Assembly: GCA_025455665.1 (NCBI GenBank)
Contig: JALOMC010000011.1
Span: 1-21,995, forward strand
Origin: Chitinophagaceae bacterium
GTDB taxonomy: Bacteria > Bacteroidota > Bacteroidia > Chitinophagales > Chitinophagaceae
Direction of reading: 5' to 3'
DNA length: 21,995 nt
Part shown: one piece after another, positions 7,014 through 15,632 of the stretch
How the letters are laid out: every line of letters starts with the position of its first letter
How positions within the stretch are numbered: the first letter of the stretch is position 1
Position numbers and translations under genes: made by a program
The notes under the pieces: model-generated
The model's input: only the letters and a program-made list of their open reading frames with translations
Told to the model about the DNA's origin: nothing
Databases searched by the model: none

Positions 7014-8833
7014 CGATGTGTCGGAAGCGGACTTGTCAGGCTTTCCATAAATCTCACAAGTTGCAGCTGTTCTTTGGCTGTGAGCAACAAGGGCTCAGGC
7101 GGCAAAGTCTGATTTGGATAATCTAACCCAAGACCCGCTCCCCCACCTTTGTTATAAAAGTCCACCACCTGCTCCAGCGTACGATACACGCCATTGTGCA
7201 TATAGGGAAATGTACCAGCTACATTGCGTACCGTGGGCGTTTTGAAAGAATGACGCCAGGCTTCTACAGGATGCACTACAAAGCGTCCCTCATCAGCATC
7301 ACGGCTATCATTTGCCGCACTTGCCGGCACCCCTATTACCTCGCTTTCCATTTTATCGAACTGTGGTGGTACCAGGCCGGCAAAGCTGGGCGGAAAATGA
7401 CAGGTAGCACATTTGGCTTTGCCCATAAACAGGTTGAATCCTGCTATGGCATCGGTGTCGATGGCCGTATCAGCACCCAGCATGTAGCGATCAAATGGGC
7501 TATCAAAATTGACCAACGTACGCTGGTAGGCAGCCAGCGCCGCAGTTATTTGCGCAGCGCTGATATTGCTGCCTGCCGTAGGGCCAAATGCGGCTTGAAA
7601 TAACCGTCGCCACAATGTATCAGCAGACAGGCGGCTAGCGATGGCATCCAATGATCCGTGCATTTCATTGGCATTTTCAATCACCGCTTTTGCCTGCGCT
7701 TCCAGGTTCAGTACCCGCATATCCCAGAAATAGTTTGTTTGGAGAGCTGCGTTTAACAAACCGGGAGTATTGCGCTGTAGCTGATTGCCATGAATGTTTT
7801 TGCTCAGCGCCTGCTGGTCCGAAAAAAACTTATCGGGCTGGTGGCAAGTGGCGCAACTCAGCTGGCCATTGGCACTCAGGCGGCGTTCGTTGAACAAGCG
7901 CTGCCCTAAGTGCTGCAAGCGGGCCCCTTGGCCAGCAGTATCGGGGCTGAAATAGGCCAGATTGAAGAAACCGTTGCCAAACAAATGAACAGCGTCGGGC
8001 AATACCGCTGGCGCCCGCTTATAGGCCACCATCGGTACACGATACCGGGCCAGTGCAGCAAACGCCGGCTGCCAATAGCTGCGCAAAAAAATTGCCCTGT
8101 CAAATGATTCAAACGTACGGGCCTGTTGCAAATTGGCAATGGCGCCGCCCAGGGGTTGCAGTATACTATCGGGCACCTGTATCACTAGCAAACCCTGTTG
8201 CACTGCTTGCAGTGCGGCAGCAGCTTCGGGCAATGAAGACAGACTAAGTGGCGAATCAAAACCGGTAATACCCATGCATGCTACTCTCAGCAACTCGTAA
8301 TAGGCCGCGTCTATCCACTGGGCGGTATCGGGCCGGGTCGCTTGCCATATCTGTTCGGCCCGGTAGAGCGTTGCATGCAGGTTACGCACTGCTCTGCCCA
8401 GCTCCGCTTCATTTGTAGTATCGTAATGAGGATACAGAAACGTTTCCACCACTTGCAATCCGGAAGGCTCTAATTCCTTGTGCTCCTCCATTTCTATTTC
8501 GGGAATAGCAGCGCCGTTCAGCGCCTTTGCAGTTCCCGGCATAAAGTATTCCAACGCCCACTCGGCTCGCTTGAATTGGCGCCTCCATTGGCCAAACATC
8601 AGGCGCAGCTGTGCACTATCGTGCTCACGAATAACAGGGAAGACAACCGCACTGTCAGTTGCTGTATACAAACTATCGATTTGGCTGCTGATCAGCAGGT
8701 GCAGATTTCTTTGCAGGCTCTGCTGGTGCGACCTGGTGCCACACCCAATCCAGCATAGTAATCCGACTCCCAAAATGATCCCCATCCATTGATAGCCGGG
8801 ATGAAAAATGGTGTGTCTGAAACGATCCATCAT
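7010..8833 (-). CDS. Di-haem cytochrome c peroxidase with imelysin-like N-terminal domain
   Basis: A 607-residue exported protein. A hydrophobic leader covers about residues 15-31 and ends in IGC, a poor lipobox. Residues about 285-600 are a bacterial CCP/MauG domain with two c-type haem motifs, CATCH at 327-331 and CATCH at 475-479. RNTPGLLNA (354-362) and the conserved PYMHNG (543-548) are further family features. Classical CcpA is about 320-340 residues, so roughly 250 residues are extra at the N-terminus. This region is alpha-helical in character and contains GLQVVETFLYP (125-135), which resembles the GxHxxE motif of imelysin/EfeM-type metal-binding proteins with Gln in place of His. The likely role is reduction of peroxide or oxidative chemistry in the periplasm; the N-terminal role is unknown. 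The gene is 104 bases downstream of the PhoX-like gene on the same strand. Confidence 0.87.
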   Translation of the reverse strand: MMDRFRHTIFHPGYQWMGIILGVGLLCWIGCGTRSHQQSLQRNLHLLISSQIDSLYTATDSAVVFPVIREHDSAQLRLMFGQWRRQFKRAEWALEYFMPGTAKALNGAAIPEIEMEEHKELEPSGLQVVETFLYPHYDTTNEAELGRAVRNLHATLYRAEQIWQATRPDTAQWIDAAYYELLRVACMGITGFDSPLSLSSLPEAAAALQAVQQGLLVIQVPDSILQPLGGAIANLQQARTFESFDRAIFLRSYWQPAFAALARYRVPMVAYKRAPAVLPDAVHLFGNGFFNLAYFSPDTAGQGARLQHLGQRLFNERRLSANGQLSCATCHQPDKFFSDQQALSKNIHGNQLQRNTPGLLNAALQTNYFWDMRVLNLEAQAKAVIENANEMHGSLDAIASRLSADTLWRRLFQAAFGPTAGSNISAAQITAALAAYQRTLVNFDSPFDRYMLGADTAIDTDAIAGFNLFMGKAKCATCHFPPSFAGLVPPQFDKMESEVIGVPASAANDSRDADEGRFVVHPVEAWRHSFKTPTVRNVAGTFPYMHNGVYRTLEQVVDFYNKGGGAGLGLDYPNQTLPPEPLLLTAKEQLQLVRFMESLTSPLPTHR

Positions 8834-8937
8834 CGTCAGTATTTAGTACAAATAAAAGCTGCCGAAAAAGGAATGACACCCGATGGACATACTGCCACCG
8901 GATGCCAAACCAACTATTACTCAAAAAGGGTTAGCGC

Positions 8938-10416
8938 TTAGCGGGGCAAACCACGTACAATTATCGTCTGGCCACCTTCGCGGTTGCTGATAAGACCGCT
9001 GCCATCTGGATTACGAAATTTATCATTGGTCCAGGTGTGCGGGTGAATATTGATCATAAATGTGTTTGGCAGATTTACGATATCGGAGATATCGAGCATG
9101 GCACCAAACTCCCAGGTCCCTAATCTGCGATCATTAGACGGGTTGTACTTGCTATTAAAAGCATTATCGTCGCGGCGATGCTCCATGGTAATAACCGCTT
9201 TGTAGTTATTACTGCGGCAATCGAACTGCCAGATATAGGCATCGTGTGTGTTATTTACGTAATAGCTATCGCTATCTTCCTGTACGTACACAAAATTTTC
9301 AGTAGCACATACGTTATCAGGATTTACCACATCTTTTCCGGGGTTCACGCTACCGTCCATCACCACTTCCAGCTTACCTTTCAGCGGGTTGGCAGCATCA
9401 AGCACCAGCTTGTACAGGCGGCCCCACATAGTAAAGCCGGGTACCGGATCAATGCGATTCGAACTCACACCGGTTGCCACGAAATATATTTCACGGTTGT
9501 TGCTGGCACTTCCTTTGCGATAGTCTACATCTTCTACCCTGGCAAAGCGGATAGCATTGGCAGCCGCGGTAGCTTCATTTATTTGCTTACCGGTCATGTT
9601 TTTGGCATTGGGAATTTCTACAAACTCCACATCATAAGCGTTGCCACGCACCATATTGGTTTCAACCGGGTCGCGGTTTACACGTGCCAATTGGTAAAAT
9701 TTACCGCTCTCCAAATCGCCAACACTATTGCTGAGATACATGCTGATTTGACCGGCGCTTTGATGCGACGTTGAAGGACTCTGGTCTTCACCTACAATTA
9801 CAATGGTTTTACCGGGAAAAGCCTGCTTGGGAAGCGGTACTGCATTTTCCATACTGGCTTTGCCTAAAGCTGGCAGTACGCGGTCTTTCACTTTTCTGTC
9901 GTTTACCGATGCATTGGCTGTGATGCCGTGCACCATGCTTTCTTCGCCACTTTCGCCAGCGGTCAAAAACAAAGGACCAAAGCCGTGCTCGGCTGGTGTG
10001 GCCATGGTAGCAGAACAGAGGCGCCAGCGGCCACCCTCGGCATCCACAATGTACTCGCCCTTGGTAGGCTTCAGGTCTTCATCGAGGTACACGCGGCTAA
10101 CAGACTGAGTAATCTCATGATTATTCAGCATGATGTAGCCCTTGCCTTCAGGATTGCGAAAAAAAGCAGCACCGTCGGGCTGTGCACCATATACAAACGA
10201 AGGGCTTTCAGTCAATACATCTTCGCTGCTGATCAGCGGATACATCAGCAGATTGCCCCCTTCGGGCAATGCTCTGATCATTGATGGCGTAGCAGAGTTT
10301 GCATTGAGTACGGGTATCACCGGCCATTTCCCACTGTTTTCGTTTTTTTTGCATGCCAGCAGTGATAGTGCCAGTGCAGCGGCACCAACACGGGTGTAAA
10401 GTTTTTTAGTGTACAT
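8938..10416 (-). CDS. PhoX-like (DUF839-type) secreted lipoprotein
   Basis: A 492-residue lipoprotein. The ATG at 10416 is chosen because it starts MYTKKLYTRVGAAALALSLL followed by Ala and Cys22, a good LLAC lipobox; the frame stays open 34 codons further upstream without a leader. The body looks like a beta-propeller of the PhoX/DUF839 class: NNHEI (98-102), GRWRLCSATMATP (129-141), ESGEES (155-160), RVEDVDYR (293-300), NPDNV (365-369) and VQEDSDSYY (378-386). PhoX proteins are Ca/Fe-dependent alkaline phosphatases, but many relatives have no tested activity, so I do not assign a reaction. Its neighbour downstream is the di-haem peroxidase. Assignment to the PhoX family is moderately sure; exact function is not. 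Confidence 0.6.
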   Translation of the reverse strand: MYTKKLYTRVGAAALALSLLACKKNENSGKWPVIPVLNANSATPSMIRALPEGGNLLMYPLISSEDVLTESPSFVYGAQPDGAAFFRNPEGKGYIMLNNHEITQSVSRVYLDEDLKPTKGEYIVDAEGGRWRLCSATMATPAEHGFGPLFLTAGESGEESMVHGITANASVNDRKVKDRVLPALGKASMENAVPLPKQAFPGKTIVIVGEDQSPSTSHQSAGQISMYLSNSVGDLESGKFYQLARVNRDPVETNMVRGNAYDVEFVEIPNAKNMTGKQINEATAAANAIRFARVEDVDYRKGSASNNREIYFVATGVSSNRIDPVPGFTMWGRLYKLVLDAANPLKGKLEVVMDGSVNPGKDVVNPDNVCATENFVYVQEDSDSYYVNNTHDAYIWQFDCRSNNYKAVITMEHRRDDNAFNSKYNPSNDRRLGTWEFGAMLDISDIVNLPNTFMINIHPHTWTNDKFRNPDGSGLISNREGGQTIIVRGLPR

Positions 10417-10494
10417 AGCAGTTAGAATGTTTACTGCGAATGTGACAGACCATTGTTGCCAAAACTTTACGCCAGCATGAACGATTTGTGAACG

Positions 10495-10524
10495 AATCAG
10501 ATTGTTGAACCACTTCAATCAGAT
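10495..10524. repeat. Paired 8-bp direct repeat in a divergent promoter region
   Basis: AATCAGAT occurs at 10495-10502 and again at 10517-10524, 22 bases apart start to start, about two helical turns. The pair lies in the 214-base region between the divergent PhoX-like gene and the small plus-strand gene at 10631. Its spacing would suit a dimeric regulator bound to one face of the helix, but an 8-base repeat in AT-rich intergenic DNA can arise by chance. Confidence 0.3.
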
Positions 10525-10630
10525 AATTGCTTCTTTATACCACAGCCTATATTAAGTTTTCCTGAAAAAGGCAGAGTACGAAGAGTTGCCCTTTTATTTG
10601 CACACAGCAATTTTACCTTTCATCGTTCGT

Positions 10631-11005
10631 ATGCAAGCCCTATTGAACAAGCGTGGTGAAACCATTGGTTGGTTCGTAAACAAAGCCGTTATTTCTGTGC
10701 AGCCGCCCCATACCGTAGTGGGCGTAGTACTCGGCGATGTGTTGTACACCGCCGGTCCGGCACCAGTCGGAAAATTCATCGATAACTTTTTGTATGACAC
10801 GGCCGGCAAACGACTGGCTAAACTGTTAGACATGACAGCAGATGCCACTGTTTCAATATCGCTGTCCAAAGAAGAGATTGACGACGCAAAGTGGAAGATA
10901 TTGCCTCATATTCATGAGTTTACTCTGAATTGGATAGCCACCACCCACGAATGGGCCGCCACCCACTGGCAGTTGGAACCGGTCCAAACCCTTACCGCCA
11001 TTTAG
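10631..11005 (+). CDS. Small protein of unknown function, possible beta-flower-like repeats
   Basis: A 124-residue protein starting at the ATG at 10631 (MQALLNKRGETIGWF); an upstream in-frame ATG at 10586 would add 15 residues with no visible benefit. There is no signal peptide. The first 70 residues show repeating short units of the kind 'x-Gly-x-hydrophobic-hydrophobic', for example GETIGWFV, VVGVVLGDVLYTA, PVGKFIDNFLYDT and AGKRLAKL, which resemble the 4-fold beta flower type of small domain. The C-terminal half is helical and rich in Trp (ILPHIHEFTLNWIATTHEWA). I do not recognise a function. It stands alone, divergent from the PhoX-like gene. Confidence 0.6.
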   Translation: MQALLNKRGETIGWFVNKAVISVQPPHTVVGVVLGDVLYTAGPAPVGKFIDNFLYDTAGKRLAKLLDMTADATVSISLSKEEIDDAKWKILPHIHEFTLNWIATTHEWAATHWQLEPVQTLTAI

Positions 11006-11419
11006 TGTAACACATCAGGGGTATTTGCCGGAGATGTATGTAGCTCGGTATACTGGGGTCGGTGTACAGAAATAGCTAAAGCTACCCTATTCTGAAACAG
11101 TTGGGCGCACAAGCAGCCTTGCTCATTAAATAACCAGACCTTGAATAAAGGCCAGGTGAAGGAAAAGTCCATGCTGTTGCAGGTTTGAGTGTGAAGTAAT
11201 ATGCTTCCTTTACGATCAATTAAGTACCTCCGATATTGACTTCACGCCTGGCCTGAAGTAGAGTGTGTACAACCTGTACCACCCTGACAGCTTTTCAAAA
11301 ATACATCCATCGTTGCCTTTTGATGGAGCAACACACTCCTTTAAAATTGGGTAACGCCCTGCCTTGGCCAAATAAAAATTGGCAATTTTCATTACTTTAA
11401 TGGGCAAACTAACAACCAC
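11006..11419. other. 414-base gene-free region with a long inverted repeat
   Basis: No convincing gene is present. A 67-codon minus-strand frame (11216-11419) has no recognisable content or leader. The notable structure is an inverted repeat: AGGCCAGGTGAAG at 11149-11161 pairs with CTTCACGCCTGGCCT at 11240-11254 over 13 base pairs with a 2-base bulge, enclosing 78 bases. A smaller hairpin, GTTGC/GCAAC, occurs near 11312-11332. The region could hold the 5' leader of the amidohydrolase gene, a small RNA, or a decayed gene; the sequence does not decide. Confidence 0.4.
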
Positions 11420-13147
11420 ATGAAACTACTGTACCCCGGGTTGCTAACTGCAGTCCTATTGCTGGTGGCTTGTCAGCCCTCAGAGCAATCAAAACAATCA
11501 TCGCAATCAAATAATAGTTCAGCTACGGTCTATGTTGGTGGCGACATCATCACTATGGAAGGCGATAGCGCCCGGTATGCGGAGGCATTGGTAGTTAAAG
11601 ATGGTAACATCTTGTTTGTCGGCAATAAAGAGGAAGCCTTGACCGCTGCCGGCTCTGGTCATCGGATGATTGACCTGCAGGGCAAAACCATGTTGCCCGG
11701 CTTTTTTGATGGCCACGCTCACTTTTTTGGTTTTGGCGCACAGGCCGTAACTGCCAATTTGCTGGCTAGCCCCGATGGCACCTGCAACGATATACCCAGT
11801 TTGCAACAATCGCTTAGAGATTGGACAGCCAAAGCCGACCTGAGCAAAACAAATGGCTGGATTACAGGCATGGGATTTGACGATGCTGTACTAAAAGAGA
11901 ACCGGTTTCCGACCCGCCACGAACTGGATGAGGTGGCCCGCGATACACCAGTTGTTATCATTCACATATCTGCCCATTTCTGTGTAATGAATACCAAAGG
12001 CCTTGAAAAGGTTGGTATAACCGCCGCCAGCGCCAATCCCGAAGGTGGCGTTATTCGCCGCGAGGCCGACGGCCAATCTCCTAACGGTGTATTGGAAGAG
12101 TTGGCTGCCATACCAGTTATGACAAAAGCCATCAGCCCCTCCACCGAAGCAAACGCAGCCTACTTTTTAGAAAAGGGACAAGAGCTGGCTGCCAGTTTTG
12201 GTCATACCTCCGTACAAGAAGGCAGAGCTATGCTATCACAACACAATGCCATGGCAAGCTTTGCTGAAGCGGGTAAGTTGAAACTGGATGTAGCCTCCTA
12301 TATAGACTATACCGCCCCTAGCCTGCTCCGCACCAAGTGGTATAGCAAAACGTACCAACATCACTATCGAATTGCCGGTGTCAAGCTCACCCTCGACGGA
12401 TCACCTCAGGGCCGTACTGCATGGCGCCATACACCTTTTCTACTGCCGCCTGATGGGCAAAGCAAAGCTTACAAGGGCTACCCTGCCATTGCCAGCGATG
12501 AAAGTGTGAAAGCGATAATAGGACAGGCTTACGGCAACAACTGGCAGATACTTATTCACGCCAATGGCGATGCCGCTATCGATCAAATGCTTTCGGGCAT
12601 TAAATACGCAACTGAAAAATACGGCGGCACCGACCGGCGAAGTGTATTGATCCATGGCCAGTTTATCAGAGAAGATCAATTGGACAGTTTGAAAAAGTAT
12701 GATGTAATAGCTTCGCTATTTCCTATGCACACATTTTATTGGGGCGATTGGTATAAAAAAATCATTGGGCCCGATAAAGCACAGCAAATCAGTCCCATAA
12801 ATACTGCGTTGAAAAAAGGGGTGCATGTAACCAGCCATACCGATGCACCGGTAGCTTTTCCAAACATGATGATGATACTATGGACCACTGTGAATAGGGT
12901 GAGTCGGGCAGGTACAATAATGGGGCCCAATGAACGACTAACCCCTTATCAGGCGCTACAATGCATTACCAGTTGGAGCGCATGGCAGCATGGCGAAGAA
13001 TTGCTTAAAGGCTCATTGACTGCTGGAAAACTAGCTGATTTGGTGATACTGGATCAAAATCCGCTAAAGATTGATCCAATGAAACTTAAGGACATTAAAG
13101 TGATGGAGACGATCAAAGAAGGAATCACCGTTTTTAAAAAGGAATAA
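11420..13147 (+). CDS. YtcJ-like amidohydrolase lipoprotein
   Basis: A 575-residue exported enzyme of the amidohydrolase 3 (YtcJ-like) family. The leader MKLLYPGLLTAVLLLVAC has an LVAC lipobox with Cys18, followed by a Ser/Gln/Asn-rich linker (19-35). The urease-like composite beta domain includes VYVGGDIITMEG and MIDLQGKTMLPGFFDGHAHF, with the metal-binding HxH pair at His99 and His101. A conserved LTLDGSPQGRTAW lies near residue 330, later His residues in LIHANGDAA and LIHGQFI, and the catalytic Asp in SHTDAP near residue 473. The family hydrolyses amide or related bonds; the substrate cannot be read from sequence. The beginning of the coding region matches family length and the C-terminal GKLADLVILDQNPL is intact. 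A strong terminator follows the stop. Confidence 0.88.
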   Translation: MKLLYPGLLTAVLLLVACQPSEQSKQSSQSNNSSATVYVGGDIITMEGDSARYAEALVVKDGNILFVGNKEEALTAAGSGHRMIDLQGKTMLPGFFDGHAHFFGFGAQAVTANLLASPDGTCNDIPSLQQSLRDWTAKADLSKTNGWITGMGFDDAVLKENRFPTRHELDEVARDTPVVIIHISAHFCVMNTKGLEKVGITAASANPEGGVIRREADGQSPNGVLEELAAIPVMTKAISPSTEANAAYFLEKGQELAASFGHTSVQEGRAMLSQHNAMASFAEAGKLKLDVASYIDYTAPSLLRTKWYSKTYQHHYRIAGVKLTLDGSPQGRTAWRHTPFLLPPDGQSKAYKGYPAIASDESVKAIIGQAYGNNWQILIHANGDAAIDQMLSGIKYATEKYGGTDRRSVLIHGQFIREDQLDSLKKYDVIASLFPMHTFYWGDWYKKIIGPDKAQQISPINTALKKGVHVTSHTDAPVAFPNMMMILWTTVNRVSRAGTIMGPNERLTPYQALQCITSWSAWQHGEELLKGSLTAGKLADLVILDQNPLKIDPMKLKDIKVMETIKEGITVFKKE

Positions 13148-13218
13148 CACCCTTCAGGCAGCACTGATGGCACATGACCTAAGGCTTTCTGTCTCCTTCG
13201 CACTGGCTTTAAAAAAAT

Positions 13219-13250
13219 AAAAGCGGCCGTCACTTTAGTCGGCCGCTTTT
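13219..13250. terminator. Bidirectional intrinsic terminator
   Basis: AAAAGCGGCCG (13219-13229) pairs perfectly with CGGCCGCTTTT (13240-13250) around a 10-base loop. T residues continue at 13251-13252 on the plus strand, and an A-rich run at 13211-13220 gives T residues on the minus strand. It lies between the converging amidohydrolase and prolyl oligopeptidase genes, so one element can stop both transcripts. Confidence 0.9.
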
Positions 13251-13273
13251 TTGAATCCCTTTTGGTCGGGCGT

Positions 13274-15379
13274 TTACTGCATCGTCATTCCCAGGTTGTA
13301 CATGGTGAACGACCAGACATCGGCAGCTTCCTCTATTTGCTTACTGGTGGGCTTACCAGCACCATGCCCTGCTTTGCTTTCTATGCGTATCAGCACCGGG
13401 TTGGTACCTTTGTGTGCCTCTTGTAGCCTGGCCGCAAACTTGAAGCTGTGTGCAGGCACCACCCTATCGTCGTGGTCGGCTGTGGTGATAAGTGTAGCAG
13501 GATAGCTGGTGCCATCTTTCAGGTTGTGCAGCGGCGAATATTTATACAAGTAGGCAAACTGATCGGCATTATCAGCGCTGCCGTACTCTACAGCCCATGC
13601 CCAGCCAATGGTAAACTTGTGATAGCGTAGCATATCCAGCACGCCTACCGCTGGCAATGCTACCTTGAATAAATCGGGGCGCTGCGCCATGCAGGCACCT
13701 ACCAGCAGGCCACCGTTGCTGCCACCACGGATTGCTATTTTGCCCGGGCTGGTATACCCTTCCTTTACCAAAAATTCAGCTGCACCAATGAAATCATCAA
13801 AAACATTTTGTTTTTTATCCAGCATGCCCCCTTTATGCCATGCTTCGCCATACTCGCTGCCACCACGCAGGTTTACGGTCACATAAATGCCGCCCTGCTC
13901 CATAAAGAATAGGTTGCTTACGCTAAAGCCAGGCGTCATCGGGATATTGAAGCCGCCATAACCGTACAACAACACCGGATTTTTGCCATTCAGTTGCAGG
14001 CCTTTTTTGTAGCTCAAAAACATGGGCACTTTGGTACCGTCTTTGCTGGCAAAAAACACTTGCTTCGTTTCATAGTCATCCTGGTTGAATTTTACTTCTG
14101 TCTTCCTAAAGACGGTGCTTTCGCCCGACCTGATATCATAGCGATAGATAGTGGAAGGGCTGGTAAATGAGGTGAAGGAGTAAAAGAATTCGTTATCCGC
14201 CTTTTCGCCGCCGAAACCACCTGCGGTGCCAATACCGGGCAGCTTTATCTCACGTACCAAACTGCCATCGTAGTTGTGTTGGTACACTTTGGTGCTGGCA
14301 TCTTTCAGGTACGAGGCGAAAAGTTGTCCCCCTGCAGTTCCTACCCCATCCAGCACTTCCGGCTTTTCGGCAATAATGGTTTTCCATTTTTCCGGCTGCG
14401 GATTTTTAGGATCGATCAACACCACTTTATAATTGGGTGCCTGGTGATTGGTCTTTACCAGCAGCATATCGCCCACATTGTCTATTACCGATGGCTCGGT
14501 ATCAAATCCTTTTATCAACAGTTTAAACGCCTTTTGCGAGGGGTCCTTCAAATCTTTGTACAAAATTTCGCCGCCACTGGTGCCCTCGCTTATCCCGATA
14601 AACAGGAAGCGATCATCTTCGGTCAGTTCTGCGCCGCAGTTGCGCAGGGGGTGTTCTTTGTCTTCGTACACCAGCACATCCTGGCTTTGCGGTGTACCCA
14701 CTTTGTGGTACCACACCTGGTGGTACTCATTCTTTCCTTTCAGCAGGTCCTGGCTCTTCGGCTCAGGGTAGCGGCTATAATAAAATCCCTCGTCGCCTTT
14801 CCATGCCATACCGCTAAACTTGATCCATTTCAAGTGATCGTTCAGCTTTTTTCCTGTAGCCGCATCCATAATGTAGCCTTCCTGCCAGTCGCTACCGCTT
14901 TGAGCCACCAGGTAGCTCACGTATTTATATTTTTTTGAAAAGGCCAGGCCACCCAGCGCCGCAGTACCGTCGGCCGATAGTTTATTGGGGTCGAAAAACA
15001 CTTCGGGCTGACCGTCCAACCCCTTTTGCCGATAAATGATTGATTGGTTTTGCAATCCGTCATTCTTCGAGAAATAGTAATACGCTCCCCTTTTGTACGG
15101 CGAGCCATACTTCGGATAGTTCCAAAGTTCCTCCAGCCGCTTTTGTACCCTGCTGCGAAACGGAATAGCAGCCAGGTAGGCATTGGTTACTTTGTTTTGT
15201 GCCTCTACCCAGGCTTTGGTTTCCGCACTGTTATCGTCTTCCAGCCAGCGGAAAGGGTCGGCCACGGTGGTGCCGTGGTAGTTGTCGGTTTGCGCCTGCT
15301 TGCGGGTAGCCGGATACTGCAGCTGCGCCTGCGCCGCCAGCGATGCGGTCAACATGGTACTCATCATCAGTTTTTTCAT
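13274..15379 (-). CDS. Secreted prolyl oligopeptidase (S9A family)
   Basis: A 701-residue serine peptidase that cleaves short peptides after proline, here exported by the leader MKKLMMSTMLTASLAAQAQ. The N-terminal signature YHGTTVADPFRWLEDDNSAE is followed by a seven-bladed propeller region (about 80-430) and the alpha/beta hydrolase domain. The nucleophile is in RGGSNGGLL (Ser554), the Asp is in DHDDRVV (Asp638), and the His in SKAGHGAGKP (His672). The order and spacing agree with mammalian prolyl oligopeptidase (Ser554, Asp641, His680). The length is normal and no lesion is seen. Its probable role is peptide utilisation in the periplasm. It is divergent from pfkA with 253 bases between start codons. 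Confidence 0.93.
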   Translation of the reverse strand: MKKLMMSTMLTASLAAQAQLQYPATRKQAQTDNYHGTTVADPFRWLEDDNSAETKAWVEAQNKVTNAYLAAIPFRSRVQKRLEELWNYPKYGSPYKRGAYYYFSKNDGLQNQSIIYRQKGLDGQPEVFFDPNKLSADGTAALGGLAFSKKYKYVSYLVAQSGSDWQEGYIMDAATGKKLNDHLKWIKFSGMAWKGDEGFYYSRYPEPKSQDLLKGKNEYHQVWYHKVGTPQSQDVLVYEDKEHPLRNCGAELTEDDRFLFIGISEGTSGGEILYKDLKDPSQKAFKLLIKGFDTEPSVIDNVGDMLLVKTNHQAPNYKVVLIDPKNPQPEKWKTIIAEKPEVLDGVGTAGGQLFASYLKDASTKVYQHNYDGSLVREIKLPGIGTAGGFGGEKADNEFFYSFTSFTSPSTIYRYDIRSGESTVFRKTEVKFNQDDYETKQVFFASKDGTKVPMFLSYKKGLQLNGKNPVLLYGYGGFNIPMTPGFSVSNLFFMEQGGIYVTVNLRGGSEYGEAWHKGGMLDKKQNVFDDFIGAAEFLVKEGYTSPGKIAIRGGSNGGLLVGACMAQRPDLFKVALPAVGVLDMLRYHKFTIGWAWAVEYGSADNADQFAYLYKYSPLHNLKDGTSYPATLITTADHDDRVVPAHSFKFAARLQEAHKGTNPVLIRIESKAGHGAGKPTSKQIEEAADVWSFTMYNLGMTMQ

Positions 15380-15557
15380 ACAGTTGGAATTTGATGCTAT
15401 TAGCCTGCTGCTGCCACAAAACCACCCCCAACCGGGGCTGTGCCATGGGCAGGCCTATAGTGGGTAGCGAAAATATGTTCACAATTACAGTCGCAGATGG
15501 AATAATTTGACCCATACCGGCCCGCACCCTCCAAATCATTTAACCGATGCAATGCCC

Positions 15558-15565
15558 TATTTTTG
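15558..15565 (+). promoter_or_regulatory. Candidate Bacteroidota -7 element upstream of pfkA
   Basis: TATTTTTG fits the TAnnTTTG -7 consensus of Bacteroidota primary sigma promoters and lies 67 bases before the pfkA ATG. I see no good TTTG -33 element at the expected distance, so the assignment rests on the -7 match alone. Confidence 0.35.
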
Positions 15566-15632
15566 TGAGCCTTTGTGTAGAACTGACACAAAGACTGAAC
15601 AACAGATCTCTGATAACTGATTGATAAATAAC

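Noticed and set aside
11216..11419. 67-codon minus-strand open frame
   Set aside because: No recognisable motif, leader or start context; its start abuts the amidohydrolase start on the other strand and it looks like chance.
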